The notes: generated by a model not told the origin, from the sequence alone. A DNA stretch of 64,000 nucleotides from Promicromonospora sukumoe 327MFSha3.1 (GCF_000385135.1 NZ_ARQM01000003.1:62001-126000), one strand, 5' to 3'; counted from the first letter of the stretch, positions 49,443 through 58,569 are shown. A program made the numbers and translations.

Positions 49443-51692
49443 TCACCTGACCGCGGCGGCACCGAGGTCCGGGTTGTCCGAGAAGAACCCGTCCAGACCG
49501 GCGTCCAGGAAAACCCGGATCTCGCCGACGAGGTCGCCGATCCCGTTCGGGTCGGCCGACGAGCGGAACTCGGCAGGCAGGAACTGGTTCTCCCGGCGGA
49601 AGGTCCAGGTGTGCACCTCGAGGCCCGCGCGGTGGGCGTCGCGGATCACGCTGGTCGGCTCGGCGAGCGTGCCGTCGGCCTTGCGCGGGATCAGGACGTT
49701 CTTCTCGGCGCCGATCCCGTCGGCGTACCGGGCGATCTCGCGCAGGCCCTGCCGGGTGACGAGGTCCGCGTAGGTGCGCGGGTCGCCGGCGGCCACCAGG
49801 TCGTAGGGCGCGCCGCTGCTGCTGACGAGCTGGCCGAGGGGCACGTCGGTGAGCTCGTCGAGCTCCTTCAGGTTGCCGACCTCGAAGGACTGCACGATCA
49901 CCGGGGCGTCCCGGCGGTCGAACCCGTTGCGGCGCAGCTCGGCCACCAGCGGCTCCTCCAGGGACAGGCCCACGGAGTCGAAGTAGGTGGGGTGCTTGGT
50001 CTCGGGATAGACGCCGACCGGCGCGCCGTCGCAGGTGCGGCTGTTGCGGGCCAGGTCGAGCACCTCGTCGAGCGTCGGGACCAGGTAGAGGCCGTCGAAC
50101 GCCGTGTTCTGGGGCCGGACCTGGGGCAGCCGCTCCTTGGCGCGCAGGGTGCGCAGCTCGGCGAGCGTGAAGTCCTCGGTGAACCAGCCGGTGATCCGGG
50201 TGCCGTCGATGGTCTTGGTGGTGCGGCGGCCGGCGAACTCGGCGTGCGCGGCGACGTCCGTGGTGCCGCTGATCTCGTTCTCGTGCCGGGCGACCAGCAC
50301 GCCGTCCTTGGTGGAGACCACGTCGGGCTCGATGTAGTCGGCGCACTGGTTGATGGCGGTCTCGTAGGCGGCGAGCGTGTGCTCGGGCCGGTAGCCGGAG
50401 GCCCCGCGGTGCCCGACGACGGTGACGCCGTCGTCCGCGACGCGCTTCCTCTTGAGGTCGACCAGCGCCATCTCGGTGTCGTCCGGGGTGCCGGTGACCC
50501 GCGCGTCGTTGCCGGGGTAGTTGTTGTCGTTGCCGATCAGGAGCGTGTCCTGGTCGACGAACAGGACGGTCTCGAAGGACTGCACGGGCAGGGCGAACGT
50601 CTCGCCGAGGCCGTAGCCCTCCCCCGCGTCGATGCCGCGCGGGTTGTCGATGCGCAGCGCGTCCACGACGAGCTCCTTGCGCACGAACCCGTCGCGGTCC
50701 TTGGTGCCCAGGTCGATCTCGTACACGCGCTTGGTGACCGACTGGTCGCCCTCGAAGTCGTCGCGCTCGATGAGCAGCATCGAGTCGCGGCCGGTGGCGA
50801 AGGCGTCGCCGATGACGTTCGCCGTCTGGTCGGTCTGGTACGCCCAGCGCTTGCCGGTGTACTCGCCCTTGCGGGTGTCGAACTGGTAGATCCAGCGGCG
50901 GCGCGGGTCGGTGTCGTTCGCCAGGGCGCCCTCGACCACCGGGTAGAGGTAGCGGCCGACGCCGGCCATGGCCTCGAAGCCGCGGCTGCTACCCACGTTG
51001 GGCGTCTCGCCGGGCTCCAGGTACGGGTTGCCGGGCGACTTGCCGTCGGGGAAGGCGTAGGGCGCCTCCAGCAGCGTGCCGTCGGCGGCGAAGTGCAGCA
51101 GGAACGGGCCGAACTCCTCGCCCACCCAGAACGTGCCGTCGGCCGCGCGGACCAGGGACTCGATGTCGAAGTCGGCGCCCGTGAGCAGCCGGTCGGCGGT
51201 GTCCTCGTTGACGATGTCGAAGTCGAGCACGTGGTCGCGGTCGTTGTACTCGATGAAGTCGAGCACCTCGATCTCGCCGGAGCCCGAGCCGCGCCGGTTC
51301 GTGTCCCACTGCGGGCGCACCAGGTAGTTGCGGAGCAGGAAGTCGGCGGAGTTGCCCTTGGCGCCGAAGCCGTTGTCGGGCTGGGCCCAGAAGGTGCCGT
51401 CGTGGTTGTCGACCATCGCGGAGAAGCCGGGGATCACCTGGCCGTCCCAGGGGCCCTGCCGGCCGTTGCCCGGGCTGGCCGCGGCGCCTGACGGCGGCCC
51501 GTCCGCGAGGTAGTCGGCCGACAGGGTGGCGCGGCCGGCGAGGGTCACGGTGAGGTGGGTCCCGCCGTGGTGGTGCTCGGTGGCGGGTCCGGGCCGGGGC
51601 CCGGCGACGGCGACGGCCGCCGGCAGCAGCAACGATGCCGCCGCCGCGGCGGCCACCACGCGCGCGGCGCGGGTACGCAGGGGTGTGCTCAT
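49443..51692 (-). CDS. Secreted phytase-like/glycerophosphodiester phosphodiesterase fusion
   Basis: A 749-residue exported protein. A signal peptide (about 1-32) precedes an N-terminal esterase-like 'phytase-like' beta-propeller domain (about 50-390: GFSAMVDNHDGTFWAQPDNGFG, DIESLVRAADGTFWVGEEFGPFLLHF, SRGFEAMA). A GDPD barrel (about 395-745) follows with VVGHRGASGYRPEHTLAAYE, the metal ligands in YIEPDVVSTKDGVLVARHE and the late VHTWTFRREN and GLDGFFSDNPD. It should scavenge phosphate and glycerol from external phosphodiesters. The start was chosen at the ATG immediately before the signal sequence. Confidence 0.88.
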   Translation of the reverse strand: MSTPLRTRAARVVAAAAAASLLLPAAVAVAGPRPGPATEHHHGGTHLTVTLAGRATLSADYLADGPPSGAAASPGNGRQGPWDGQVIPGFSAMVDNHDGTFWAQPDNGFGAKGNSADFLLRNYLVRPQWDTNRRGSGSGEIEVLDFIEYNDRDHVLDFDIVNEDTADRLLTGADFDIESLVRAADGTFWVGEEFGPFLLHFAADGTLLEAPYAFPDGKSPGNPYLEPGETPNVGSSRGFEAMAGVGRYLYPVVEGALANDTDPRRRWIYQFDTRKGEYTGKRWAYQTDQTANVIGDAFATGRDSMLLIERDDFEGDQSVTKRVYEIDLGTKDRDGFVRKELVVDALRIDNPRGIDAGEGYGLGETFALPVQSFETVLFVDQDTLLIGNDNNYPGNDARVTGTPDDTEMALVDLKRKRVADDGVTVVGHRGASGYRPEHTLAAYETAINQCADYIEPDVVSTKDGVLVARHENEISGTTDVAAHAEFAGRRTTKTIDGTRITGWFTEDFTLAELRTLRAKERLPQVRPQNTAFDGLYLVPTLDEVLDLARNSRTCDGAPVGVYPETKHPTYFDSVGLSLEEPLVAELRRNGFDRRDAPVIVQSFEVGNLKELDELTDVPLGQLVSSSGAPYDLVAAGDPRTYADLVTRQGLREIARYADGIGAEKNVLIPRKADGTLAEPTSVIRDAHRAGLEVHTWTFRRENQFLPAEFRSSADPNGIGDLVGEIRVFLDAGLDGFFSDNPDLGAAAVR

Positions 51693-51780
51693 GCGGCCGA
51701 GCCAAGTGGGCCCACCCCACATCCCGGTGAACCTGGCGCTACCTCTTGGTGAACTCTCCCGGCGACCTCCCGGGCGACGC

Positions 51781-53037
51781 TCAGACCGGCATGTGCCAGC
51801 CGCCGCGCCGGAACGCCGGGGTGGCGATCGCCAGGACGCCGATCGCCAGCACCACCGCCGCGAGCATCACCAGGGCCATGGCCGCGGCGTCACCGCCCAG
51901 GAACCCGCCGAGCGAGCTCACCGAGCCGGCGATCAGGGACTGGACGGCGCCGATCATCGCCGCCGCGGTGCCGGCGATCTCGCCGTGCCGGGACAGCGCC
52001 AGCGCGGACGCGTTGGCCGGGACGAGCCCCTGGAACGCGAGCACGCACCACAGGGCGACCAACAGGCCGATCAGCCCGCCCGCCCCGGTCAGGACCACCA
52101 CGAGCAGCACGACGACGAGGATCGCCTGGGCGACCACCCCGAACCGGAGCAGCCGGACCGGGGCGACCTTGCGCACGAGTGCCGCGTTGACCTGGGCCGA
52201 CAGGACGAGCCCCACGCCGTTGACGGCGAACAGCAGGGCGAACTGCGCCTCGCTCAGCCCGTACTCCTGCTGGAAGATGATGGGCGAGCCCACCACGTAG
52301 CTCATCAGCACGCCGAAGCCCAGGCCCGGGATCACCGCGAGGGCCATGAAGTGGCGGTCCCGGAGCAGCTTGCCGTAGCCGCCGACGACGGTGCGGACGC
52401 CGCCGGTGAGCCGCTTGACCGGCGGGTGGGTCTCGGGCATCACCCGGAGCACCACGAGGGCCAGCGCGGCGCCCATCACGGCCAGCACCACGAACACCCA
52501 GCGCCACGGGCCGTGCGCCAGCACGAAGGTGCCCAGCGTGGGCGCGAACATCGGCGCCACTCCGATCACCAGCATGAGGCGGGACAGGATGCGCGCGGCC
52601 TCGGCGCCGACGAAACGGTCGCGCACGATGGCGACCGAGGCCACGCCGGCCGCGGCGTTGAAGAAGCCCTGGGCGAGGCGAAGGCCGATCAGCAGCGGCA
52701 TGCTCGTGACCACGGCGCACAGCAGCGAGATGACGACGTGCAGCGCGAGGCCGACCAGCAGCGGGGTGCGACGGCCGAAGCGGTCCGAGAGCGGGCCGAT
52801 GACGAGCTGGCCCACGCCGCCGCCGATCAGCATGCAGGACACCGTGAGCTGGGCCAGCGCCTCGGTGGAGCCGAGGTCCAGGGCGACCTGCGGCAGGGCC
52901 GGCAGGTACATGTCGACGGTGAAGGCGGGCAGGGCCGAGAGGGCCCCGAGCATGAGGACCCACTTGACGGTGGACCGGGAGGACGCTCGGCGCGCGGGCA
53001 TGACTGGGGAGACGCCCGACGGCGCAGAGGTTGGCAT
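51781..53037 (-). CDS. Bcr/CflA-family multidrug MFS exporter
   Basis: A 418-residue major facilitator with 12 membrane segments. FTVDMYLPALPQVALDL (about 40-56) is the Bcr/CflA motif D1, and IGPLSDRFGRRTPLLVGL is motif A. Members export drugs such as bicyclomycin or chloramphenicol, or amino acids; the substrate here is unknown. The ATG at 53037 is supported by TAGCAT 7 nt upstream. It is divergent from the SRAP gene. Confidence 0.9.
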   Translation of the reverse strand: MPTSAPSGVSPVMPARRASSRSTVKWVLMLGALSALPAFTVDMYLPALPQVALDLGSTEALAQLTVSCMLIGGGVGQLVIGPLSDRFGRRTPLLVGLALHVVISLLCAVVTSMPLLIGLRLAQGFFNAAAGVASVAIVRDRFVGAEAARILSRLMLVIGVAPMFAPTLGTFVLAHGPWRWVFVVLAVMGAALALVVLRVMPETHPPVKRLTGGVRTVVGGYGKLLRDRHFMALAVIPGLGFGVLMSYVVGSPIIFQQEYGLSEAQFALLFAVNGVGLVLSAQVNAALVRKVAPVRLLRFGVVAQAILVVVLLVVVLTGAGGLIGLLVALWCVLAFQGLVPANASALALSRHGEIAGTAAAMIGAVQSLIAGSVSSLGGFLGGDAAAMALVMLAAVVLAIGVLAIATPAFRRGGWHMPV

Positions 53038-53044
53038 GGGCCCG

Positions 53045-53050
53045 ATGCTA
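53045..53050 (-). promoter_or_regulatory. -10 hexamer TAGCAT of Bcr/CflA gene
   Basis: Minus-strand TAGCAT, 7 nt before the ATG. It sets the start of the exporter and a leaderless transcript. Confidence 0.45.
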
Positions 53051-53176
53051 TCGAATCGATACGACGATGAGAAGAGTGATCTCGCTCTCCGGTCAGGTGT
53101 TCGTCCGGAGTTCACCACGGCCGTGCCGCGCTCCCGGCATCCCGCGAGTGTCAGTGGCTCGGGGCATGCTGGTCCC

Positions 53177-53932
53177 ATGTGCGGACGCTTTGCCTCCTTC
53201 ACCCAGACCCAGGACCTCGCCGACGAGCTCGCCATCGCCGAGATCGCCGAGGACGCGCGGCTCCTGCCGCCGTCCTGGAACGTGGCGCCGACGGACCCGG
53301 TGCGCATCGTCGTCGAGCGGGCGGCCAAGGGCTCCACGGACGTGAGCCGGTCGATGCAGCTCGCCCGCTGGGGCCTCGTGCCGTCCTGGTCCAAGGACCC
53401 GAGCGGGGGCGCGCGCATGATCAACGCACGCTCGGAGTCGCTGGCCGACAAGCCCGCGTTCGCCAAGCCCTTCAAGGCCCGGCGCTGCCTCGTGCTGGCC
53501 GACGGCTACTACGAGTGGCGCAAGCTGTCGCTGCCCGCGACGGGTGCGAAGAAGGTGCCGAAGCAGCCGTACTGGATCCACCCGGCCGAGCAGGGCGTGG
53601 CGGCGTTCGCCGGCCTGTACGAGTTCTGGCGCAACCCGGCCGCGAGCGAGACCGACCCCGACCGCTGGCTGGTGTCGACCACCGTGGTGACCCGCCCGGC
53701 GTCCGAGAGCATGGCCGCGATCCACGACCGCATGCCGCTCGTGCTGCCGCCCAGCGCCTGGAACCAGTGGCTCGACCCCTCGGTGAGCGACGCGTCCGAC
53801 CTGCTGCAGATCGACAACCTGCGGCTGGCCACGCTGCCGGTGGGCGATGCCGTCGGCTCGGTGCAGAACGACGGGCCGTCGCTGATCGAGGCGGACCCGG
53901 ACCCCCGGGACCCGGAGCCGGTCCGGGTCTGA
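53177..53932 (+). CDS. SRAP-family protein (YedK/HMCES type)
   Basis: A 251-residue SOS-response-associated peptidase domain protein that crosslinks to abasic sites in single-stranded DNA. Catalytic Cys2 follows the initiator Met (MCGRF). The active-site Asn in SWNVAPTD, the Glu in ADGYYEWRK and the His in AAIHDRMPLVL are present, as is the RMINARSES DNA-binding segment. The ATG is therefore certain. It lies 94 nt upstream of a DUF1016 nuclease gene, so both neighbours are DNA-related. Confidence 0.94.
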   Translation: MCGRFASFTQTQDLADELAIAEIAEDARLLPPSWNVAPTDPVRIVVERAAKGSTDVSRSMQLARWGLVPSWSKDPSGGARMINARSESLADKPAFAKPFKARRCLVLADGYYEWRKLSLPATGAKKVPKQPYWIHPAEQGVAAFAGLYEFWRNPAASETDPDRWLVSTTVVTRPASESMAAIHDRMPLVLPPSAWNQWLDPSVSDASDLLQIDNLRLATLPVGDAVGSVQNDGPSLIEADPDPRDPEPVRV

Positions 53933-53974
53933 GGGGGCTCCATCGCACGACAAATCAGTCGGTTGAGCCACTTT

Positions 53975-53992
53975 CGTTGCGTATACGCAACG
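53975..53992. promoter_or_regulatory. Perfect 18-bp palindrome upstream of DUF1016 gene
   Basis: CGTTGCGTATACGCAACG reads identically on both strands with no spacer. It lies 34 bp before the DUF1016 start and 42 bp after the SRAP stop, where the promoter should be. A dimeric repressor operator is the most likely reading. Confidence 0.6.
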
Positions 53993-54026
53993 CGACTGGC
54001 GGATGTCATGATTCCTCTACACGCTG

Positions 54027-55112
54027 GTGCCCGTGACCATCGAAACCAGCAGCTCCCCCACGCCCAACGGCTACAGGGAGTTCATCGCGGACCTGAAACG
54101 ACGGGTACGCACCACCCAGTACCGCGCGATGCGCGCGGCCAACACAGAAGTGCTGCGGCTGTACTGGTCGGTGGGGCGCGACATCCTCGACCGCCAGCGG
54201 AACGAAGGCTGGGGCGCGAAGATCGTGGACCAGATCTCGGCGGACATGCGGCGCGAATTCCCAGGTCAGCACGGTTGGTCGCGACGCAGCCTGCTGTACA
54301 TGCGGAAGGTCGCCGAGGCCTGGCCCACCGAGTCTGAATTTGTGCACCAGCCTGGTGCACAACTGCCGTGGCGCCACGTCACCGTCCTCCTCGACAAGCT
54401 CGACACCCGCGACGATCGCGAGTGGTACGCCGCCAAGGCCGTCCAGAACGGCTGGTCCCGCGCGAGCCTCGAGTTCGAGATCAAGACCGACCTCAGGAAG
54501 CGGCTCGGCTCCGCGCCGTCGAACTTCGCGACGACGCTCGACGCCGTCGATTCCGACCTCGCCCAGCAGGCCGTCAAGGACTCCTACGTCTTCGAGCACC
54601 TCGACCCGGACGAGCACGTCGCCGAACGTGATCGCGAGCGCGTGCTGATGGACCGCATCCAGGACACCTTGCTGGAACTGGGTCGCGACATGGCCTTCGT
54701 CGGCCGCCAGTACCGGATCGAGGTGGGCGGGGACGAGTTCTTCGTCGACCTGCTGTTCTTCCACGTGACGCAGCTGCGTTACGTCGTCGTCGAGCTCAAG
54801 GTGGGCAAGTTCCAGCCCGCCCACATCGGCCAGATCGGCACCTACGTCGCGATGGTCGACGGCGAGGTCCGGGACCCGGGCCTGCACGCCAAGACGGTCG
54901 GGATCCTGCTGTGCACCGAGCGCAACGACGCGACGCTCGACTACGCGCTCGCCGGCACGGCGTCACCCGTGGCGGTCGCGCTCTACGAGGGCCTGACACC
55001 AGCGGAGCGCGCCGCGCTCCCGAGCCCCGGTGAGCTCGAAGCGGTCATCGAGGAGGAGATCCACGCACAGGGACCGGCCATGGCACCAGCCCCGGACCAG
55101 ATACCTGTCTGA
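54027..55112 (+). CDS. DUF1016 (YhcG-type) PD-(D/E)xK nuclease family protein
   Basis: A 361-residue protein with the two-part architecture of YhcG. The N-terminal DUF1016_N helical domain holds YREFIADLKRRVRTTQYRAMRAANTEVLRLYWSVGRDI and GWGAKIVDQISADMRREFPG. The C-terminal nuclease domain has the catalytic core EFFVDLLFFH...YVVVELKVGKF (Asp, then Glu-x-Lys). Family members often accompany restriction or defence genes, but none is present here. The start is GTG at 54027 or a second GTG at 54033. Confidence 0.88.
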   Translation: MPVTIETSSSPTPNGYREFIADLKRRVRTTQYRAMRAANTEVLRLYWSVGRDILDRQRNEGWGAKIVDQISADMRREFPGQHGWSRRSLLYMRKVAEAWPTESEFVHQPGAQLPWRHVTVLLDKLDTRDDREWYAAKAVQNGWSRASLEFEIKTDLRKRLGSAPSNFATTLDAVDSDLAQQAVKDSYVFEHLDPDEHVAERDRERVLMDRIQDTLLELGRDMAFVGRQYRIEVGGDEFFVDLLFFHVTQLRYVVVELKVGKFQPAHIGQIGTYVAMVDGEVRDPGLHAKTVGILLCTERNDATLDYALAGTASPVAVALYEGLTPAERAALPSPGELEAVIEEEIHAQGPAMAPAPDQIPV

Positions 55113-55158
55113 GCTATGCGTCAGCGCGGCCCTGCGCAGTGGTTCAGGTACCCCGCGA

Positions 55159-55830
55159 TCAGCCCGACAGCGGCACCTCGGTCAGGGTCCGGATCCGGTC
55201 CGCGACCTCCGGGTAGCGGTCGTACCGGTCCAGCAGCACCGCACCGAGCCCGGCGTCGAGCGGCGCCTGGAAATCCTTCTCGACGTCGTTGCCCACCATG
55301 AGCACGTCGTCGGGCGCGACGCCGAGGATCTCGCAGGCGGAGCCGTACGCGCGGGGGTCGGGCTTGCCGGCGGGCAGGTCGTCCGAGGCGACGACGACGT
55401 CGACGTGCGCGGCGAGCCCGGTGCGGTCGAGCTTGAGCCGCTGGTGCGCGGAGTCGCCGTTGGTGAGCAGGGCGACGACGAGGCCGGCGTCGCGCACCCG
55501 CCGCAGCGCCGGGACGGCGTCGTCGAACGCCACCCAGCCCTGCTCGTACCGGGAGAGGTAGCCGGTGAACAGCTCGTCGGCCTCGTCGTCGGTGGTGTCG
55601 GCCCCCAGGAACTCGCGCACGCGGACACGGCGCTGCTCCGCAAAGGTGATCTCGCGCCGCTGGTACCGGGCGTAGGCATCCTCGGAGATGCCGCCCCACG
55701 CGGTGACCAGCTCCTCCGGGTCGTCGAGGTCCAGACCCAGCTCGGGGAGCCAGTCCAGGAGCGCCGCGCGAGAGGCGCCCTCCTGGTCCACGAGTGTGTC
55801 GTCGAGATCGAAGAGAACGACTTTCAGCAC
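55159..55830 (-). CDS. HAD-superfamily hydrolase, subfamily IA
   Basis: A 223-residue phosphatase-like protein. Motif I is VLFDLDDTLVD (5-15), motif II is LLTNGD, the motif III lysine lies in ASDDLPAGKPDPRAYG, and motif IV is VLMVGNDVEKDF. A helical cap follows motif I. It probably dephosphorylates a small metabolite; the substrate is unknown. It converges on the DUF1016 gene. Confidence 0.9.
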   Translation of the reverse strand: MLKVVLFDLDDTLVDQEGASRAALLDWLPELGLDLDDPEELVTAWGGISEDAYARYQRREITFAEQRRVRVREFLGADTTDDEADELFTGYLSRYEQGWVAFDDAVPALRRVRDAGLVVALLTNGDSAHQRLKLDRTGLAAHVDVVVASDDLPAGKPDPRAYGSACEILGVAPDDVLMVGNDVEKDFQAPLDAGLGAVLLDRYDRYPEVADRIRTLTEVPLSG

Positions 55831-55972
55831 GCTCGCATCGTGTCACACACCGGTCCGTGCCCCGCCCTTGGCGCAACTCAGGGGGTGAATCGCGCCGCGG
55901 ACCCAACGAACCCCGCGGGTGATCCGTCTCTAGCGGTGACAGGTTCCTGTCCTCACTCCAGCTGGGGGATCC

Positions 55973-57685
55973 ATGACCGTTCTTAGCCTGACCCGTCCTA
56001 CGTCGCGCCTGCTCACCATGGGTGTGGCGACCGTGCTGGCCCTCGGCCTCCTCGGCGAGGGCGGCGCCACGAACGCTGCGAGCGCGGCCACGACCGAGTC
56101 CGCCACGACGACGGCGCCGGCTGCGCCGACCGCGGCGGCGAAGCCCGGCCTGCGCTTCGCCCCGGCGTCGAGCACCGTCCAGGCCTACACCTACGACGGC
56201 TTCGCGTACCTCGACTCGGGGGTCTGGCTGGCCGCGTACGGCGAGACCCACGAGTTCTGGGCCAAGCGGAAGAAGGCCTCCGCCCCGGTCTCGCTCACCC
56301 GGACGGTGATCCGGGACGGCAGGCGCACGACCACGAAGGCGCCGGCGGCGATCGTCGACGGGCTCAACGGCTTCAAGAACGGGCTCACGGTCCAGGTGGC
56401 CACGACCAAGGGCAAGGTCCTGGCCAAGGACACGCGCAGCCTGTGCGTGGGCGGGTCGGACCGGCAGCGCGTCGAGCCGACCGGCCGCACCGAGCCGGTC
56501 TACCCCGCGTTCTGCGGAGGCAGCTGGTTCACGAGGTCGAGCGTCTCCGGGATCGAGCAGGGCTGGGCCGCGAAGCTCGACACGTACTTCGAGCTCGAGA
56601 CCACGCAGAAGAACCTCGTGATGACGGTCTCCATCAGCGACCCGGTCGCGGACTTCCTGGGCCTGCCGGCCAAGGGCCGCACGGTGAAGCAGCAGGTCGA
56701 GGTGGTCGACGAGTGCGAGATCTTCGACTGCGGCGAGGTCGCCGAGGAGCTCATGGGCACGCCCGCCGAGGGGTTCAGCTCGGTGCAGGACGGCGACGGG
56801 GCGTCCGCCCGGGCCGAGAGCCTGCGGGCGCAGAGCGGCCACACGGGTCACGGCAGCGGCAGCGGCAGCACGGGCGCGGGGCACCGCACCAATCTGTTCA
56901 CCCTCGGGGACGCCGCGCACGCGGGTGGCGACCACCCGGCGCTGGGCCAGCGCGGCTCCACGCCGTCGAACCGCAAGCCGGCCAAGGACACGCTCCCCGA
57001 CCTGGTCTCCGCGCCCGCGTGGCAGATCGGCACCGAGGTGGACGAGGCCGGCACCGACCGGCTCACCTTCAACGCCAACGAGTGGAACGCCGGGCCCGCC
57101 CCGCTGGTCGTCGAGGGCTACCGCCGCGGCGCCGGCGAGCTGATGGACGCGTACCAGTTCTTCTACAAGGACGGCAAGGAGGTCGGCAGCACCAGGACCG
57201 GCACCATGGAGTACCACCAGGCGCCGGAGCACAACCACTGGCACTTCCTCGACTTCGCGAGCTACGAGCTCGTCACGACCAAGGGCAAGCCGGTGACGCC
57301 GTCGGGCAAGCAGTCGTGGTGCCTGGCGCCGACCGACCCGGTCGACCTGGCCGTGCCGGGCGCCGTGTGGCGGCCCGAGGCCACCGGCCTCGACAGCACC
57401 TGCGGCGACCGCTCGGCCATCTGGCTCCGCGAGGTGCTGCCCGCCGGCTGGGGCGACACCTACAACCAGACCCAGACGCAGGCGTTCGACCTGACGAAGG
57501 TCAAGAACGGCACGTACCAGATCAAGATCACCGTGAACCCGAACGGTGCGCTGCACGAGCGGACGAGGTCCAACAACGTCAGCTACCGGACCGTGGTGCT
57601 CGGCGGCAAGGCCGGCAAGCGCACGGTCACGGTGCCGCCGTACGAGGGCGTGGACACCGAGGTCGAGGTCGCACCCGAGCGGTGA
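55973..57685 (+). CDS. Secreted bacterial lysyl oxidase-family protein
   Basis: A 570-residue exported protein. A signal peptide (about 1-37) is followed by a Thr/Ala/Pro-rich stretch. A roughly 230-residue N-terminal part matches no family I recognise; it has four Cys (LCVGG..., AFCGG, DECEIFDC). A Gly/Ser/His linker leads to the C-terminal lysyl-oxidase domain (about 335-545). The copper motif MEYHQAPEHNHWHFLDFASYEL (about 408-429) and the later W-C-L and STCGDRSAIWLREVLPAGWGDTY are diagnostic. It may oxidise lysines in cell-surface proteins. Confidence 0.87.
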   Translation: MTVLSLTRPTSRLLTMGVATVLALGLLGEGGATNAASAATTESATTTAPAAPTAAAKPGLRFAPASSTVQAYTYDGFAYLDSGVWLAAYGETHEFWAKRKKASAPVSLTRTVIRDGRRTTTKAPAAIVDGLNGFKNGLTVQVATTKGKVLAKDTRSLCVGGSDRQRVEPTGRTEPVYPAFCGGSWFTRSSVSGIEQGWAAKLDTYFELETTQKNLVMTVSISDPVADFLGLPAKGRTVKQQVEVVDECEIFDCGEVAEELMGTPAEGFSSVQDGDGASARAESLRAQSGHTGHGSGSGSTGAGHRTNLFTLGDAAHAGGDHPALGQRGSTPSNRKPAKDTLPDLVSAPAWQIGTEVDEAGTDRLTFNANEWNAGPAPLVVEGYRRGAGELMDAYQFFYKDGKEVGSTRTGTMEYHQAPEHNHWHFLDFASYELVTTKGKPVTPSGKQSWCLAPTDPVDLAVPGAVWRPEATGLDSTCGDRSAIWLREVLPAGWGDTYNQTQTQAFDLTKVKNGTYQIKITVNPNGALHERTRSNNVSYRTVVLGGKAGKRTVTVPPYEGVDTEVEVAPER

Positions 57686-57703
57686 CGGACCGGGGCGCCT
57701 GCG

Positions 57704-57709
57704 TAGGCT
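57704..57709 (+). promoter_or_regulatory. -10 hexamer TAGGCT of crotonase gene
   Basis: TAGGCT ends 7 nt before the ATG at 57717, so the crotonase gene has its own leaderless promoter despite lying 31 nt behind the lysyl oxidase gene. Confidence 0.5.
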
Positions 57710-57716
57710 GCGCCCC

Positions 57717-58514
57717 ATGAACGCGAGCAGCACGACGGGCGTCCCGTCCGGGAGCGGCATCACCTGCACCCTCTCGGACGGGATCGCCGACGTCCGCCTC
57801 GACCGGCCGGACAAGCTCAACGCCCTCTCGCTCGGCATGCTCGCCGAGCTGCGGGCCACCGCACGCCGCCTGGGCCGCGAGCCCGGGCTGCGTGCGGTCG
57901 TGCTGTCGGGCAACGGCCGCTCGTTCTGCGCGGGGCTCGACCTGGGCTCGGCGGCCCGCAACCCCGCCGCGGTGGCCCGGGCGTTCGTGCCGACGCCGCG
58001 GGGCACCAACCTGTTCCAGGAGGCCTGCTGGGCCTGGCGACGCCTGCCGGTCCCGGTGATCGCGGCCGTGCACGGGCACGTCATCGGCGCCGGCGTGCAG
58101 ATCGCCCTCGCGGCCGACCTGCGCCTGACCGCCCCCGACGCCCGCTGGTCCGTCAAGGAGGTCGAGCGCGGCCTGGTCCCCGACATGTCCGGGATCCGCG
58201 CGCTCGTGCAGCTCGTGGGTATCGAGACGGCCAAGCGCCTCACCTTCACCGCCGAGGAGTTCACCGGGGCCGACGCCGGACGGCTCGGCCTGGCGGGGAC
58301 CGTCACCGACACCCCGGTGGACGAGGCGTTCGCGCTGGCGGGCCGCATCGCCGAGCGGCGGCCCGAGGCCGTGGCGGCGGCGAAGCGGCTGTTCGACCGG
58401 CGCTGGTCCTCGGGCGACCGCCGCACGTTCGCGGCCGAGCGCCGCGAGCAGCTCCGGCTGCTGCCCGGCGCGATGCGGGCGCTCCAGAGGATGCGGGGCG
58501 GTTCGGCCGGTTGA
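57717..58514 (+). CDS. Enoyl-CoA hydratase/isomerase family protein (crotonase)
   Basis: A 265-residue crotonase. The first oxyanion-hole block is RAVVLSGNGRSFCAGLDLGS and the second VIAAVHGHVIGAGVQIALAADLRLTAPDARWSVKEVERGL. The Asp/Glu placement (C-A-G-L-D rather than F-x-A-G-A-D-x-x-E) and SVKEVERGLVPDMSG resemble dienoyl-CoA isomerase-like members. It probably acts in fatty-acid or aromatic-acid beta-oxidation; the exact reaction is uncertain. Confidence 0.9.
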   Translation: MNASSTTGVPSGSGITCTLSDGIADVRLDRPDKLNALSLGMLAELRATARRLGREPGLRAVVLSGNGRSFCAGLDLGSAARNPAAVARAFVPTPRGTNLFQEACWAWRRLPVPVIAAVHGHVIGAGVQIALAADLRLTAPDARWSVKEVERGLVPDMSGIRALVQLVGIETAKRLTFTAEEFTGADAGRLGLAGTVTDTPVDEAFALAGRIAERRPEAVAAAKRLFDRRWSSGDRRTFAAERREQLRLLPGAMRALQRMRGGSAG

Positions 58515-58548
58515 GGCAGCGCCGCGGGTTGCCCGGGCGCCGTCGGAC

Positions 58549-58567
58549 GCGGGCCGGACCGGCCCGC
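58549..58567. terminator. Hairpin between crotonase and cyclase genes
   Basis: Nine-bp arms GCGGGCCGG/CCGGCCCGC with a single central base, between two convergent stop codons. It is short but very GC-rich, so it probably terminates both transcripts. Confidence 0.5.
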
Positions 58568-58569
58568 CG

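Noticed and set aside
54027-55112. Toxin-antitoxin or restriction system around the DUF1016 gene
   Set aside because: No methylase, specificity subunit, antitoxin-like small gene or other nuclease lies next to it. Only the SRAP and HAD genes do.
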